From positions 1-64,000 of the forward strand of contig VWPU01011653.1 in NCBI GenBank assembly GCA_013398955.1: a stretch of 64,000 nt of DNA, read 5' to 3'. Below the pieces are notes generated by a model, which saw nothing but the letters and a program-made list of their open reading frames with translations, did no database searches and was not told the DNA's origin. Both the position numbers and the translations under genes were made by a program. The DNA is from Callaeas wilsoni. Its lineage: Eukaryota; Chordata; Aves; Passeriformes; Callaeidae. This document shows positions 21,042-31,300 of this stretch, piece by piece (position 1 is the stretch's first letter; the number at the start of each line of letters is the position of its first letter).

Positions 21042-24000
21042 TTATTTGGTTGCATCTCCAACAATATTAGATTTACTATCTTTTTCTTCCTCCAACAAGA
21101 TTAGTTCAGTTCTTGCTGAAGATGTCACAATAGATGAGGCCCCATCAATTTCAGCTTTTTCACCCTCTTCTATTTCTTTAGGTGATAAGCTTTCTTGTGC
21201 ATCAAAAAACACATCTGGTTTATCTGTTGGGCTATCTTCATCTGAGAGTCTCCCCTCTTCATGACCCACCTCTTCTTTGTCAACAGACTTAGCCTTTTTG
21301 GAAGGAGATGTGAAACCAAGCTTGGGCAATCTAAACCATCCAGTTTTTTCAGCCTGCTTAAAGGAATCATCTGATGTGTCAGCACATTTCACATCTTCTG
21401 GAACTGATTTTTTTATTTCTGGTTTTGCATCTGTGTTTGTTTCATCCCCAGAAGATGAAAAGCCAATACTTGGAAGCCAAAATTTGAATCTTCCAGGAGA
21501 TCTTTTACTATCAGTCTTTTCTTTCTCATTGGTTATGTCTTTTTCTTCACCTTCCACTGCTTCAACTATGTCTTCATCTTTAGAGAGAGGAGCTGCAGTT
21601 ATTCCATCTGGTGATTTATCAGGAAAACTCTCTTCAGGTTTACTGGAGCACTTTACTTCAGCAGCAGATGTTTTTAACTTTGTCAAACTTACTTTTCCTC
21701 TAGATTCTTCAGATTCACGGTGTGGTTTGTCATATAGTTTAAGCTCAGTTCTGCCAGTTCCCTGTGCTGTTGCTCCAAAGCTTTCACCAGCACCTGTAGG
21801 TTTTCTCACTGATGCACCTCCCATCGGAGATGGCTGCTGGACCAGTACTTCTAAATCGCTGTGTGATTCAGGCAACTTCGCTTTGAGCAATGAGAATCCC
21901 AGAGTAGCAGTTTTGACCTCTGATGACAGAATCTCTGATCCTTTCAATATTTCAGTAGTGTAAATCTCACACCTTTCAATAGCAACATGTTCAGGTTCTA
22001 CTTTCTCACTTACTTCTTGGCCCTCTATATAAGACCAATGAATGTCTTGCCCTGCACTTGAAAGGGAGGACTCTATGGTAGCTGTCATTTGTGCTGTTTT
22101 AATGTGAGGTTCAGTCAGTGTTAAAATTTTGCTTTTTGCTTTTTGAATACCCCCCTCTAGAGCTTGTGATGTTTCTTCAGGGATAGCAGAGCTTGCTTGC
22201 AGTTGCACTATTTCAATGTCAGTACTAGATCCCTTTGGATCTGTTACCACTTTTGACAGTAAAACATCAGCTTCAATTGGGAGAGTTCTGAAAGTGAATC
22301 TTGGTATTTTTAGTTTGGGAATTCTTACAGTTACTTCTGGGACACCTTGTGTTTGGTCCACTGTTTCCCCTGCTGTTCTGGCAGATGCTTCCATGTGATC
22401 TAGAGCTGGACTTTTCAGGCCAATCAATCCTTCTGGTTTTCGTAACTGCATTTCTGCTGTGCCTATTTCACTTTTGGGTGCTGAATCAGCTTCTGACTTT
22501 GGCAAATCAGTATCATCCTCAAACCCCTTGATTTCCGAATGCAGCATTCCAAACTTGGGAATCTTAAACTTGTATGCTTTACTTTTACTTGTTTCCTCTC
22601 TGTCTTCTACTTGCACTTCCACTCCTGCAGACACATCCTTTTCAACACTTTTCACTTGAAATTTCATTTCAGGATCTACTCTAGTAATTTTAACATCCGT
22701 CTTCACTGTTGGAACTTCTACCTTTAGATCTTCCATCTTAGCAGTAACGTAAGTACCATCTTCTGTTCCTTTTCTTGTAGACCATTCACCTGTAGTCCTT
22801 TTTAATTTACTTTCTTCACTGTCTTTTCCTATGATTTTCACCTCACCCTTTATCTTTCCTTTTTTAATTGCTCCCTCTTTATTTTGAATATCTAGCTCTT
22901 CCTTTGGAAGACTAATATCTGTTTTCTTCTGTGTTGCATCCAGAGTAATTTCAGCTGATGATGGTCCACATCCTACTCCTGATGTCTCTAACTTCATGGA
23001 ACTTTCTACCTTTGGCATTTCTATATCCCATGATTTGCCTTTATGCTCTGGAAACATCAGAGTACATGTAGGAAGCCTATTTGTTGAACTCTTGTCTTTG
23101 TCAGTTTCTGAGGCACTTGGGTATGATTTAGACAATTCTGCGGCAGACACTGTGATTTCTGAAGTATGTCCTTCAGAACCGCGCTTAACTACGTCTGCAT
23201 AAGTTTCAGTTCTTGGAATATTCACTCTACTATCTGTTCTTTCTGTGGATAATGAAATATCTCCTTCCATCTTTGGCAAGCTAACATCAGAACTCTTCAC
23301 AGAATCTCCTAATGTTTGAATCCCTTCTTTTCCAATAGTAATTTCAGCAACTGCATGTGGTAATGAGAAGGTATTTTCAGGAATACTTGTTTCAGTTTGT
23401 ACTTTAGCAGAAGGAATAGTTGCCTGAGCTTTTTCCATACTTCTTTCAATATCAGCATCACTTTTTTTTTCCTTTAAGGGTGACCTGCCAAATGCAGGTA
23501 TTCTGAATTTTGGCATTTTAAACCATCCCTGGTGTTCTTCAGTCTGAACTTCTTCAGCTTTTATTTCATGTTCTCTTAATTTGATTTCCTTCTTCTCAAG
23601 ACTCTCAATAACTACCTCTGTCTTTGGTTCAGACACTGACTGGGTGCTTAGGTCTACCTTTGCATCTTCAATGCCACCCATCAGAGCTTCGGGTGTTTTT
23701 ATCTTACCATCAACTACTCCAGGATCTGACATATCAGATGTAAGTTCTGATGCTGGAACTCCCACAGCAGTGTCAGCAATTTTGTTTGTTGTTCTTAGCT
23801 GGGGTAGCTCAGCTTCTATTTTTGGAGAGCTGATCTCTGTCTCTGGGACTTTTCCTTTTGTTAGGGAGATTCCAAACTTTGGCTTCTGGAATTTGGGCAT
23901 TTTAATCTTCCCTTCAGGACCTTCCAATTTCACTTTTCTTCCATCCACAACTGATGAGCCTTCTGTTAATGTATCAGGGCTCTTCAAATCAACTGAAGCT

Positions 24001-27000
24001 TCTCCTTTGGGGAGCTTAATACCGGTTTTTTGAATGTTACATTCATTGGTTGAACTTATTTTTAAGTCAACCTGTTGAAAACTCCCCTCTGAAGGAGTCA
24101 AAGAAGCATCAATGTTTGCTGAGCTAAGTGTTATTTCAGTTTTAGAGGCTTCAGTTTCTACTCTGGAAAACTCCAGAGTGTGGACCGCAGTGTCAGCCAG
24201 TTTTATGCTTATTTGTGCCCCTTCTTCTGTCCCTTCAGGATGACTTTTTTCTATATCAGGTATCTTAATTGAATCACCTTCTATTTCTGTTTTAGGAAGA
24301 GTAGCATCAGCTTCAACTTTTGGTGAATGAAACTGAGATTTTGGAACCTTGATCTTGGAGAGTGAAATTTTAGGCATGACAAATTGGGGCTTTTTAATTG
24401 GACTTTTTTGTTGAACTTTTCCTGCAGATATTTCCAGATCAAGGTCTGACCCACTACCTTGATCATCAGTTGCAGTTCCTTTCAGTTCTGTGTCTATTCT
24501 GCTTGACATGACAGCAAGCTTTTGGTCTTCCAAATTTGCTGCAGAATCTGATTTAACACTTGCTTCCTTCTTTGGTGACCAGCTGAAGGATGGAAGTTTG
24601 AATTTGGGCATTTTGAAGTGTCCTTCTTTCTCTTCTCCATCTCCATCTTGCTTTATTTCCCTCTTGATCTTTACTGCTGCATCTGAATCCTGAATATCAC
24701 AGTCTGGTTTTGGAATAGAAATATCAGCTGATGGGAGGTGAACATCAGCCTCTGATGCTTTACTGTCAGTTTTGGTCACTTTGGCTTCAGGGCTGTAAGT
24801 CTCTGTTCCTGTGCCACATTCCACCTCCAAATCTGGTGCTTCAACAGCAATGTCAGATATTTCTACTGTTGCTTTTAGTTGGGGAACCTTGACTTCTGAT
24901 TTGGATTGGCCAGCATCCTTTTCTGACCCTTTCCCTTTAGAAAGTGTAATTCCTACCTTTGGCATTTGGAATTTAGACATTTTTGTTTTCCCTTCAGAAC
25001 CTTCAACTTTTATCTCTAAATCACCCACAGCAATTTCACTTGGTGTTCTTTCAACACTTATGTCAGGACTCTTCAACTCAAGTGAACCTTCAGTTATCTT
25101 AATATCTGAGGTGGAGAGACTGGCATTAGCAGCAAGTGATTTCGATGTCAGCTCATCTTCACAGGTAGGAACTGTGACCTCACCTGCAGGCATGCTAATA
25201 TCCATCTCTATTTTGGGAGCATTGGCTTCTGGTTTGGAAAATTCCAAAGCTGGGACTGTAACTTTTGGCACTTTTATGCCCAGTCCTTCCCCTTCTCCAC
25301 TACTCCCTTTCTCAGCTTTCTGAACACAAACACCTTCTTTTTCTTGCTTGGGTCCAGAAACATCAGTTTCCAGTACGGGCAGAGAGACCTGGGCTTTCTG
25401 ACCCTTAATTTTAGGGAATGAGATCTTTGGCATGGCAAATTGGGACTTCTTGGTTTTGACCTTTTCACCATCTTTTTCTGTTGTATCAAATTCTTCATGG
25501 AGGTATTGATTCTCAGGAGCAGAAAAAGTTGATTCAGATCCCATGTCTCCAGATAAAGTCGACAAAGTGGGTCCTTCCAGATGTTCCTCAATGTGAGAAG
25601 GAGCAGTAACTTCTTTCTTCGGTGACCACCTAAATGAAGGCAGTTTGAATTTTGATGATTTAAATTTGTTTTCTTTCTCCTCAATCCCCTTCTCTCCTGA
25701 AACTACTTCCTGTTCTGCCTTGCACTCTAAATTTGGGCCATGGATTTCTGCTTCTAATTTTGGCAGGGTAACCTCCATTGGTGAGAGATTTGGATCCATT
25801 GTTGGTGCATCCAGAACAACTTTAAGTGAAGGCTTATGCAACTTTACACCAAGTTGAGCATCAGAGATTTGAGCTGGCTTTTCAATATCAGCATCAGTCA
25901 TATCAGATGTCATCCTTCCCTTGGAAATTTCAGATTCCACGTGGGAACCAATGTCACTTTCAGATGCTTTTCCCTTAGATCGAATTCTGAATTTAGGTTT
26001 TCGGAATTTAGGAATTTTAACTGTGACTACTGTGTCAACCAAAGGTGTTTCAGAAGATGTTGTTTTGCCCTCTTGCTTAAGACCTCCTTGCTCCTCAGAA
26101 TCATCTTCACCTAAAATTTCAAAATCTGAAAGATATTCATCAGCAAGAGATACTGCTTTTGGTTGAGATTCTGTTAGATTAATTTGGTATTTAGTAAGAG
26201 TAACATCCTCCTTTTGTAATGAAGACTCCAGATCAATTTTAGATGAACTCACTTCAGCTTTAGAGAAACCAATGCTAGGAACTCTGAATTTGGTACTTTT
26301 AGATACACTATCTCCCTTAATGTCAGGCAAATGTTTAGATACAACACTGTCAGAAGGAACGGAAAAAGTTTCTTCAGATACAGAATAAGAAAGAGTTTCT
26401 GAAACAGAAACATCAAATCCAGATTGGTTTTCTGTATGAGGTTTGAAACTTTTAGAAATAGAAATTTTAGGCATTCTAAATACAGAAGTTTTAGATTTAT
26501 TCATTTCCTCCACATTACAAGAGGAAGAATCTAAAGGAACATCAAAAGTGGGTACTTGTATCTCATAGTCAGGCAAGATGACATCCATTTCGGCGGCTCC
26601 CGAGGCCACCGTCACTTGAGGCTCCTTGAGGCTGACGTCCACCTCGGCGGCCACGGTGCCCTTGGCCTCTCTGCTGCTGGACCAGCCAAAGGAAGGCATG
26701 CCGAACTTGGGCATCTTGAACTTGCCGTCCTTGGTCTTGGCGGCCTCCTTCTCTGGGGCTTTGGTTTCTCCCTCCAGGCTGAGGGCGGCCTCGGGCGCCT
26801 GCAGGTCGACGCTGGCCTGTGGAAGGGTGACGTCGACGGAGGGCAGGCTGATGTCCACCTTGGGAGCTTTGACATCAGATGATGTCATTTCTGACATTTC
26901 GACTTTTGTTCTTTTATTCAATTCTATCTTCTGTATTTCGGTATCTGTTTCTGAAATCAATATTTTCCTGTTTGCGTCTTCAGTGTTATTTTCTATTGGG

Positions 27001-28370
27001 GAAAGGTTTATAGTTATTTTTTTCGGACTTGGTAGCTCGCATTTTGGTTTTTGTTTTATGTCGTTTTCCTTTATTTTTCCTTTGGATATCCCTATTTCCA
27101 TTTCAGCACTTGTAACTGTGATTTCTCCTGTTGTTCCAGTTTCCTGAAGTCCTCCTTTTTCTAGGGTTTGCACTTTTACTTCCCTTTCACTTATCTGTGC
27201 TTCACTTTGGCCTGTTTCTTCCTTGGTAGTTGACCAGGTAAATGTAGGGAATTTTAACTTTGGCAGTCTGAATTTGCTTTCTTTCCCCTCTGTATCTTTT
27301 TCTCCTGTCTTCATTCCATTTTCTGTCTTTAAGTTTTTGTCATTTGTGGGCAGGCTGTCTTCCTCTATCCATTCAGTCTCTGTCTCTTTTCTTTTGGGAA
27401 CTGAAATTCCATAATTTATGTTCCAAATATTTAGTGTTTGTGTGTCTTCTTCTGCTTGTTTTTCTCCTGTTTCCAGTGTGTCAGGTGTCTGTAATTCTGC
27501 TTTAGCAGTGCCTATTTCTAGGCCTTCTACCTGTACAGATCCTTTAGCTGTGTGACCCATCAAGCCTATGTCAATTCCACTTTCTCCGTCTTTTTTATCT
27601 GCTGTTCCTTTCTGTTTCTTTTTTCGGGATTTTGATGAGGCTTGTGGTGGTTTTTTAGTTGGGCTTACTTTCAGATCAGCTGTTTCTAAACTGGGCTTTG
27701 GTATCTCTGTTGTTATGTCTGCTACTTCAGGTACACTAAATTTTGATGCTGCTTCCTTGTCTTTTTCTTTTTTAATGCTTATTTCAACTTCAGGGCATTG
27801 TTTTACATGAGATGGAATGCCATTTTTCATATCTTTTAAGTCTTTTGTTAAAGTTTCATGTACCTCCCCTGTCTTCATTTCATAAGCAGGAGATGTGGTA
27901 TATTCAACAGTTAAGATTTCGGGATTTTCCAGGCTTATATCATCTTCATGTATTTTTTCTCTTTCAGAGATCAGTGTAGTTTTTATTTCTTTTTTTTGCT
28001 TCTCTTGTGGTTCTGGTTTGGATCTGTGCATTCTGAATCCAATGCTAGGGAACTTCAGCTTCCTTTGGCTTCCTTTTTTCTCTTTGGTATGGACCTCTTG
28101 TGGATATTGAGACTCTGTGTCTGTGCTTGTAGGGGAAATATCCTGTATAGCAGGCTCATATGCATCTGATGTACTGTGAGATCTTCTGTGCCTCAGTATC
28201 CTTTTATTTTTGATTGACTGAAATTTCGGCCATGATAATCTATCTTTTTTAGGTCTCTTACTTCTTCCTACTCTTTGGCTTACAATTAATGTTTCCGTGT
28301 CTTCTTCTGAAATGGCTTTTCCTGAAACATGCAGTGTTTCTTCAGGAATGCTCTCACTGAGTTGTTTTTC
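21042..28370 (-). CDS. AHNAK2: AHNAK2 giant terminal exon (repeat domain)
   Basis: The exon starts at 28370 after CTTTTAG, not at the first ATG at 28031: the upstream 339 bases are open and encode conserved AHNAK2 sequence ([32 protein letters not shown]). It is 7329 nt long and ends in TAA at 21044-21042. The product is highly charged and rich in Lys, Glu, Ser and Pro. I count about 16 copies of the motif family (K/R)-(M/I/L)-P-K-(F/I/L)-x-(M/K/L/I)-P-x-F. Three types alternate: one ending SWSPKKE, one of the form QFAMPKIS, and one ending GISLTKGK. This makes a higher-order unit of about 1.05-1.1 kb. The C-terminal part ([26 protein letters not shown]) is acidic and less repetitive. Confidence 0.95.
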   Translation of the reverse strand, partial: EKQLSESIPEETLHVSGKAISEEDTETLIVSQRVGRSKRPKKDRLSWPKFQSIKNKRILRHRRSHSTSDAYEPAIQDISPTSTDTESQYPQEVHTKEKKGSQRKLKFPSIGFRMHRSKPEPQEKQKKEIKTTLISEREKIHEDDISLENPEILTVEYTTSPAYEMKTGEVHETLTKDLKDMKNGIPSHVKQCPEVEISIKKEKDKEAASKFSVPEVADITTEIPKPSLETADLKVSPTKKPPQASSKSRKKKQKGTADKKDGESGIDIGLMGHTAKGSVQVEGLEIGTAKAELQTPDTLETGEKQAEEDTQTLNIWNINYGISVPKRKETETEWIEEDSLPTNDKNLKTENGMKTGEKDTEGKESKFRLPKLKFPTFTWSTTKEETGQSEAQISEREVKVQTLEKGGLQETGTTGEITVTSAEMEIGISKGKIKENDIKQKPKCELPSPKKITINLSPIENNTEDANRKILISETDTEIQKIELNKRTKVEMSEMTSSDVKAPKVDISLPSVDVTLPQASVDLQAPEAALSLEGETKAPEKEAAKTKDGKFKMPKFGMPSFGWSSSREAKGTVAAEVDVSLKEPQVTVASGAAEMDVILPDYEIQVPTFDVPLDSSSCNVEEMNKSKTSVFRMPKISISKSFKPHTENQSGFDVSVSETLSYSVSEETFSVPSDSVVSKHLPDIKGDSVSKSTKFRVPSIGFSKAEVSSSKIDLESSLQKEDVTLTKYQINLTESQPKAVSLADEYLSDFEILGEDDSEEQGGLKQEGKTTSSETPLVDTVVTVKIPKFRKPKFRIRSKGKASESDIGSHVESEISKGRMTSDMTDADIEKPAQISDAQLGVKLHKPSLKVVLDAPTMDPNLSPMEVTLPKLEAEIHGPNLECKAEQEVVSGEKGIEEKENKFKSSKFKLPSFRWSPKKEVTAPSHIEEHLEGPTLSTLSGDMGSESTFSAPENQYLHEEFDTTEKDGEKVKTKKSQFAMPKISFPKIKGQKAQVSLPVLETDVSGPKQEKEGVCVQKAEKGSSGEGEGLGIKVPKVTVPALEFSKPEANAPKIEMDISMPAGEVTVPTCEDELTSKSLAANASLSTSDIKITEGSLELKSPDISVERTPSEIAVGDLEIKVEGSEGKTKMSKFQMPKVGITLSKGKGSEKDAGQSKSEVKVPQLKATVEISDIAVEAPDLEVECGTGTETYSPEAKVTKTDSKASEADVHLPSADISIPKPDCDIQDSDAAVKIKREIKQDGDGEEKEGHFKMPKFKLPSFSWSPKKEASVKSDSAANLEDQKLAVMSSRIDTELKGTATDDQGSGSDLDLEISAGKVQQKSPIKKPQFVMPKISLSKIKVPKSQFHSPKVEADATLPKTEIEGDSIKIPDIEKSHPEGTEEGAQISIKLADTAVHTLEFSRVETEASKTEITLSSANIDASLTPSEGSFQQVDLKISSTNECNIQKTGIKLPKGEASVDLKSPDTLTEGSSVVDGRKVKLEGPEGKIKMPKFQKPKFGISLTKGKVPETEISSPKIEAELPQLRTTNKIADTAVGVPASELTSDMSDPGVVDGKIKTPEALMGGIEDAKVDLSTQSVSEPKTEVVIESLEKKEIKLREHEIKAEEVQTEEHQGWFKMPKFRIPAFGRSPLKEKKSDADIERSMEKAQATIPSAKVQTETSIPENTFSLPHAVAEITIGKEGIQTLGDSVKSSDVSLPKMEGDISLSTERTDSRVNIPRTETYADVVKRGSEGHTSEITVSAAELSKSYPSASETDKDKSSTNRLPTCTLMFPEHKGKSWDIEMPKVESSMKLETSGVGCGPSSAEITLDATQKKTDISLPKEELDIQNKEGAIKKGKIKGEVKIIGKDSEESKLKRTTGEWSTRKGTEDGTYVTAKMEDLKVEVPTVKTDVKITRVDPEMKFQVKSVEKDVSAGVEVQVEDREETSKSKAYKFKIPKFGMLHSEIKGFEDDTDLPKSEADSAPKSEIGTAEMQLRKPEGLIGLKSPALDHMEASARTAGETVDQTQGVPEVTVRIPKLKIPRFTFRTLPIEADVLLSKVVTDPKGSSTDIEIVQLQASSAIPEETSQALEGGIQKAKSKILTLTEPHIKTAQMTATIESSLSSAGQDIHWSYIEGQEVSEKVEPEHVAIERCEIYTTEILKGSEILSSEVKTATLGFSLLKAKLPESHSDLEVLVQQPSPMGGASVRKPTGAGESFGATAQGTGRTELKLYDKPHRESEESRGKVSLTKLKTSAAEVKCSSKPEESFPDKSPDGITAAPLSKDEDIVEAVEGEEKDITNEKEKTDSKRSPGRFKFWLPSIGFSSSGDETNTDAKPEIKKSVPEDVKCADTSDDSFKQAEKTGWFRLPKLGFTSPSKKAKSVDKEEVGHEEGRLSDEDSPTDKPDVFFDAQESLSPKEIEEGEKAEIDGASSIVTSSARTELILLEEEKDSKSNIVGDATK

Positions 28371-31300
28371 CTAAAAGAACAAATAGTAGCCAGAAGATTA
28401 GAAGTAACCTAAATATAGGTGCAACAGAAAATAAAAAAACTATACTATAAAATATGTAGAAAAATGGGTTTTTTTATTACTAGTATCTACTTGTTATATA
28501 AAAAAATTCCTGAATATTGTATAAATATGTAGTGTCAGGCAAAAATTACATAAAACAAATGGACTGTAATATATGGATTTCTAAAGATTTTCATTCTTTA
28601 CTATTCTTTCATACTTCAAAACATTGCAGTAAACAGAGGTTTCTATATGTATCTCTATATATGTCTGTACAAATATATATACTATTTATATATATGTCTA
28701 TGAAGAAAAAAATAGTCTTTAAGCTGATGGAAACCTATGAAGAGATCATAGGTCTATCAAAATATCAGTAGCTAAACATATTTTTAATAGAAAATCTTTT
28801 GGAGGAGTTTTGGATAAAAATACTTACTGATATTTTACATCTTTGAACATATTGAATATAAGTATTACAGAGATTGCCCAAGTCTGTTCTATCAGTGGAC
28901 AATTAACAATAAAAAAATGCTGACTCACTAAAGAATATTTCTACACCCTAAAACAAGATTGTGGATTTATGTAAAATCTATAGTCTCACTCAAGATATTT
29001 AAAAACCTGCAAATATTTTGTGGGATTTCTTTTAAAATCATGAATATTCATCCTAGTAACTTTAAACACATGCCTAAGTCTTCACAAGTGTGTGTTTTCT
29101 GATCTATTTCCACACAGCACATTACTATAGGATGTTACCCAAAGTTTGTAAACTAATCAGGTATCTACCTGGCCTATTCTTTCCTTTTTGTGCTGGGCTG
29201 TAGAGTGTTCTAGATCTTCTTGCACAGCAATTTTTCTTTTGAGGCTGAATTGGACTCTGTATGGCTCAGAATATTGGAGAATCTTGAGTGCATCTTCATA
29301 TTTGATATTATCGAAAAATATTGTAGCACTTAGAAGCTGATCACCTGCAAGTGGAATAATACATAACTTTAATTACTTTGTGTTTTCTTACAGTTTTTTC
29401 AATTTTTTTTTTTCATTTTAGTTTTGTATATACTACTTTCTATGTGTCTTTTTCACGGTTCCAGTGAAGACTGATTTTTTTATGGTATACAAAAACCATC
29501 ACATTTCATTACTGTTCAAGCAAGTGGTCTTAGAAATTATTAATATGGACAGGTTAAGCTCACAGATAACATTCGTTGGTATGAAATCTTATTTCTGATA
29601 CGTAAAGAGATGGCAGATCACAGAGCTACAAATCTCATTATTTAAAGATACGGAATAAAATCAAAATGAAATAAAAAATCAGACTGTACCTTCTCTAAGA
29701 CTAAATATTTTTGAAGCAGGAGATTCCTTAAGTACTTTTTTAATAAATATTCCTTCATTTCCTCCGCCTTTCACACTAAAACCACTAGCACCAGCTTCCA
29801 CTTCTGTTTTCAGGGTCACTTCCATTGTCTCCTAGAGACAGAAAAAAGTGAATTTATCATTTTTATTTATTTGTATTAAAGGGTTCTAAGTTGTTCTACA
29901 AGAAAAAATTAGTGTCCTCAGGTATATTTTCAATAGCTCAAGAGAGATTACCCAAAATAGAGAATATACTTACTCAGTATGGGTTTGATTCTGTTCTAAA
30001 TTAGAATTAAGCACGTGTGTTAGGGTTAAGCTGGATCAGGGCCATAGGGAAAATAGGTTATAATTTTAAAATGTGAAACATATGGAAACTTTTAGGGCTG
30101 AAAGATCGTATTTTCTGTGAAGATGTTAACCACTCGAATTAAAGTCAATGGGCCAGAAAAGTCAGACTAAAAGCTAATGCTGTACTGCACTCAAATCAGA
30201 AAAGGCTAAAGAAAGAGTTTTAAAAAGAATTATGGAAGAACCCCAGATAGGACAAATAAATGTTCATGCCTGTGCCACAACTCGGCCATTCATGAAGTTC
30301 CTGGTCAAAACAAGTCCAAAGTGAGTCTTTGCCCATTTGTCCTTCCTTCTGTTCACCCATTCATGTCTGTGTGTTATAACAAACTTTGCTATTTAGAAGA
30401 CTCATACCTAAAACTGGAGTGCGTTTAGACTGACCTGTGGATGACTCTGTTTTGATTTGTCTGTAGAATGTTTTTTGTTTTCTTCTTGAAGCTGAAAAAT
30501 AATTTTTAATTATTTAATGTTCGGAGGTCATGGTGTTCTTAAGTACAATGAAAGTCAGTTAAAATTCCTGGTTTAGAACAAGAACTGAGGCTGACTTTAA
30601 CGGCAACAGAGCAAAATCAGGATCAAGTGTAAATGTACATGAATGATTTAACTATACTAATCCCAGTAGTAAATTAGATGCCAAGGCTTCCCTTCATTGT
30701 ACCAAAATTTGCATCAAATGAATGTCAGAGACCAAATGCCTTAAGATATTGGGAGCTTTTTTGTGTCCTAAACTAGCACATTGATCATGCTTTCAATTTT
30801 GCAAACTTTTTTTTTTTACTTATTCAACTTCAGCATGAATTTCAAATTGTTGCCTACTTACCTTAACATGGCTGTACTAATTAAATCTCTAACTCTGAAT
30901 AACCAAGAGGTGCAGGTAATTTTGAAACACTTTCTAGTTAGATTCAAGCCAATTATGTGTTCTAACAGGAAAAACACTGTAATTTCTTTAGGCTCTCTGC
31001 CTTGTGTCCTTGACAGAATTAAGTCAAATGCATTTTCTTGCCAAGAAACAAGAACGTGGTCAGCAAATCCAGCACAAAATAAATCCATCAATAAACATAG
31101 ATGCAATTTTGGTGGGGACAGGAAGACAATATGGCTGCAACAATATCCCATTCTATGACATATGACACTCTGCTACTTGTGCGAGCTAAAGCGTCTTGAA
31201 TCAACTTGATAAAGCCATGCCTGCATGAAAATCCAATATCTTGCCTTTAAATAGTCTTCCTCTATGGGATACTCATAAACCGGAGAGGATCCTTGTGGCC

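Noticed and set aside
26556..27147. Plus-strand ORFs of 108 and 173 codons over the GC-rich island
   Set aside because: They are shadows caused by low stop-codon density in the GC-rich AHNAK2 unit. There is no independent start, splice or domain evidence.
21025..28169. Many plus-strand ORFs (for example 21277-21963 and 24811-25323)
   Set aside because: They lie opposite the AHNAK2 exon. Their composition is that of its reverse complement, and the minus-strand frame is open for the full 7.3 kb and shows homology.
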